From the NCBI GenBank assembly GCA_022865555.1, contig JALHTD010000264.1, positions 1 through 5,670 of the forward strand: a stretch of DNA of 5,670 bases, given 5' to 3'. Below the pieces are notes generated by a model that was not told the DNA's origin, did no database searches, and saw only the letters and a list, made by a program, of their open reading frames with translations. This document shows, piece by piece, positions 4,614 to 5,670 of this stretch (positions are counted from its first letter, which is position 1; each line of letters starts with the position of its first letter). The translations under genes were made by a program, and so were the position numbers. The DNA is from Thermoanaerobaculaceae bacterium (GTDB lineage Bacteria > Acidobacteriota > Thermoanaerobaculia > Thermoanaerobaculales > Thermoanaerobaculaceae).

Positions 4614-5670
4614 ATGGTTGGCACGAGCACTTTCCTGCGCGAGGCGCGGGCCGTTGGCGGTGCATGGTTTGCTGCCGCAATCGGCCTGTACTGGCTGACC
4701 GGCGCGCGCGGCCTGATCTGGGCCGACCCCTCCAAGCTGACGCTCTATGCCCTCGAGGGGTACTTCCCCAGCCTGAACCCTGGCGACCACGCGGGGTGGA
4801 CCGTTCTGGCGTGGATCTGGCTGCACCTCGTGGGCGGCGATCCGGTCGTGGCGGCCCACCGGCTCTCGGCGCTGTGCCGGTCGCTGGTAGTGGCGCTCGC
4901 GGTGCTCGTGGTGCTGGCGCGCAGCGGCGAGAAGGCGCGCGGCCACACCGCGGGCACCCTAATTCTGGCTGCGTTGCCGATCTGGTGGGCCGCGGCGGTC
5001 GCGGAGGCGTACGCCCCAGCGCTGGCGGCGACCCTCGCCGGCGCGCTGGCGTTGGGCGCGGCGCCGCACCGCTGGAGGTGGTGGGTCGCCGGCGGCTTCT
5101 GGGGGCTGGCCCTCGCAATCCATGCGATGAGCCTCTTCCTGATCGTCCCCCTGGCCTGGGAGGGGGCGCGGGAGAAGGCGTGGCGCCTGCTGCCCGGCGT
5201 GGTCGTGGGCTCGGCGCCGCTCTGGCTGGCGCTCTTCAGCGCTCCGCGCGACCCGCTCACGGGGTTTGCCGCGAGCGGTCCCTCTACCTGGCGGTGGCAC
5301 TTGGAGGCCTTCCTCGCGCTGGCTCGTACCCCGCGTAACGCATTGGCTCTTGCAGCGCTGCTGCTGTACGCCCTCGGCGTGCTCGGGATCGTCGCGCTGT
5401 GGCGGGGGCGATGCGAGACCCGAGGTTCTGCCGTCTGGGCATGGAGCCTGGGGGCGCTCTCGCTGTTGCTTCTGACGTACGCCCCCTACCGCCTGCACCT
5501 GATGGTCGCGTTCCTGCTGGTGGGGCTGCTGCTGGCGCTGCCGGTGCGGCTGCCCGCGTGGGCCAGGGTCGGCCACGTCGTGCTGCAGGCGCTCGTCTAC
5601 CTCGTCATCCCGACGGTGCTGACCGTTGCCGGCCGACAAAGCTTGGGTGTCCGTGTGCTCCCTGGTCGAA
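4614..5670 (+). CDS. DUF2723/TMEM260-like membrane glycosyltransferase, 5' part
   Basis: The frame is open from ATG 4614 to the window end, giving 352 codons with no stop; the C-terminus is missing. The protein is strongly hydrophobic with about nine or ten predicted membrane segments (for example residues 13-30, 88-103, 156-181, 192-209, 242-264 and 272-310). The N-terminal pattern fits the DUF2723 (TMEM260, protein O-mannosyltransferase-like GT-C) family: a first membrane helix followed by a loop with Asp38, a Pro-Gly-Asp-His segment (56-59) where the family often has His-Pro-x-Gly-Tyr-Pro, an R-L-S-A-L stretch (83-87), and an A-x-A-E-x-Y motif around Glu131. By family knowledge such proteins move sugars from lipid carriers at the membrane; the substrate here is unknown. 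The start is uncertain: no Shine-Dalgarno is visible, and in-frame GTG codons at 4590 and 4605 are alternatives. ATG 4614 places the first helix near the N-terminus as expected. The family call is from memory of motifs. Confidence 0.8.
   Translation, partial: MVGTSTFLREARAVGGAWFAAAIGLYWLTGARGLIWADPSKLTLYALEGYFPSLNPGDHAGWTVLAWIWLHLVGGDPVVAAHRLSALCRSLVVALAVLVVLARSGEKARGHTAGTLILAALPIWWAAAVAEAYAPALAATLAGALALGAAPHRWRWWVAGGFWGLALAIHAMSLFLIVPLAWEGAREKAWRLLPGVVVGSAPLWLALFSAPRDPLTGFAASGPSTWRWHLEAFLALARTPRNALALAALLLYALGVLGIVALWRGRCETRGSAVWAWSLGALSLLLLTYAPYRLHLMVAFLLVGLLLALPVRLPAWARVGHVVLQALVYLVIPTVLTVAGRQSLGVRVLPGR

Overview
The window is GC-rich bacterial DNA (most codons end in G or C) with tightly packed genes, all reading on the + strand. 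Genus cannot be read from it. The gene types and style would fit Myxococcota or other delta-proteobacteria-like lineages, Acidobacteriota, or a related GC-rich environmental phylum; this is inference only. I see no RNA gene, CRISPR array, insertion sequence or intact mobile element.

Layout: (1) 1-276 has no supportable gene, but ends in an extended -10-like promoter (237-245) and a strong ribosome binding site. (2) 277-378 is a 33-codon leader ORF that uses that ribosome binding site. Its stop overlaps, as ATGA, the start of the next gene. (3) 375-1883 is a soluble histidine kinase with order receiver-like, PAS, HisKA, HATPase. Its receiver has lost the phosphorylatable Asp, which is Glu here. 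(4) 1888-3990 lies 4 nt downstream and is a soluble REC-PAS-GGDEF-EAL protein with a canonical phosphoacceptor Asp and essentially complete cyclase and phosphodiesterase motifs. (5) 4074-4535 is a small lipoprotein of unknown function with its own promoter-like element and ribosome binding site. (6) 4536-4613 is a short spacer with an inverted repeat, a direct repeat and a third -10-like element. (7) 4614 to the window edge is the N-terminal part of a multi-pass membrane protein resembling the DUF2723/TMEM260 glycosyltransferase-like family, cut off by the window end.

How the genes work together: genes 3 and 4 look like one transcription unit and a cyclic-di-GMP signalling pair. A cytosolic PAS-containing kinase would phosphorylate the intact receiver of the neighbouring GGDEF-EAL protein, setting c-di-GMP synthesis against breakdown. 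The kinase's own receiver, with Glu in place of Asp, would act as a fixed or docking domain rather than a phospho-switch. The lipoprotein and membrane-protein genes look like separate transcription units with no proven link to the signalling pair. Nothing here is a clearly new class of system. The most distinctive points are the Asp-to-Glu pseudo-receiver and the coupled leader ORF in front of the kinase.
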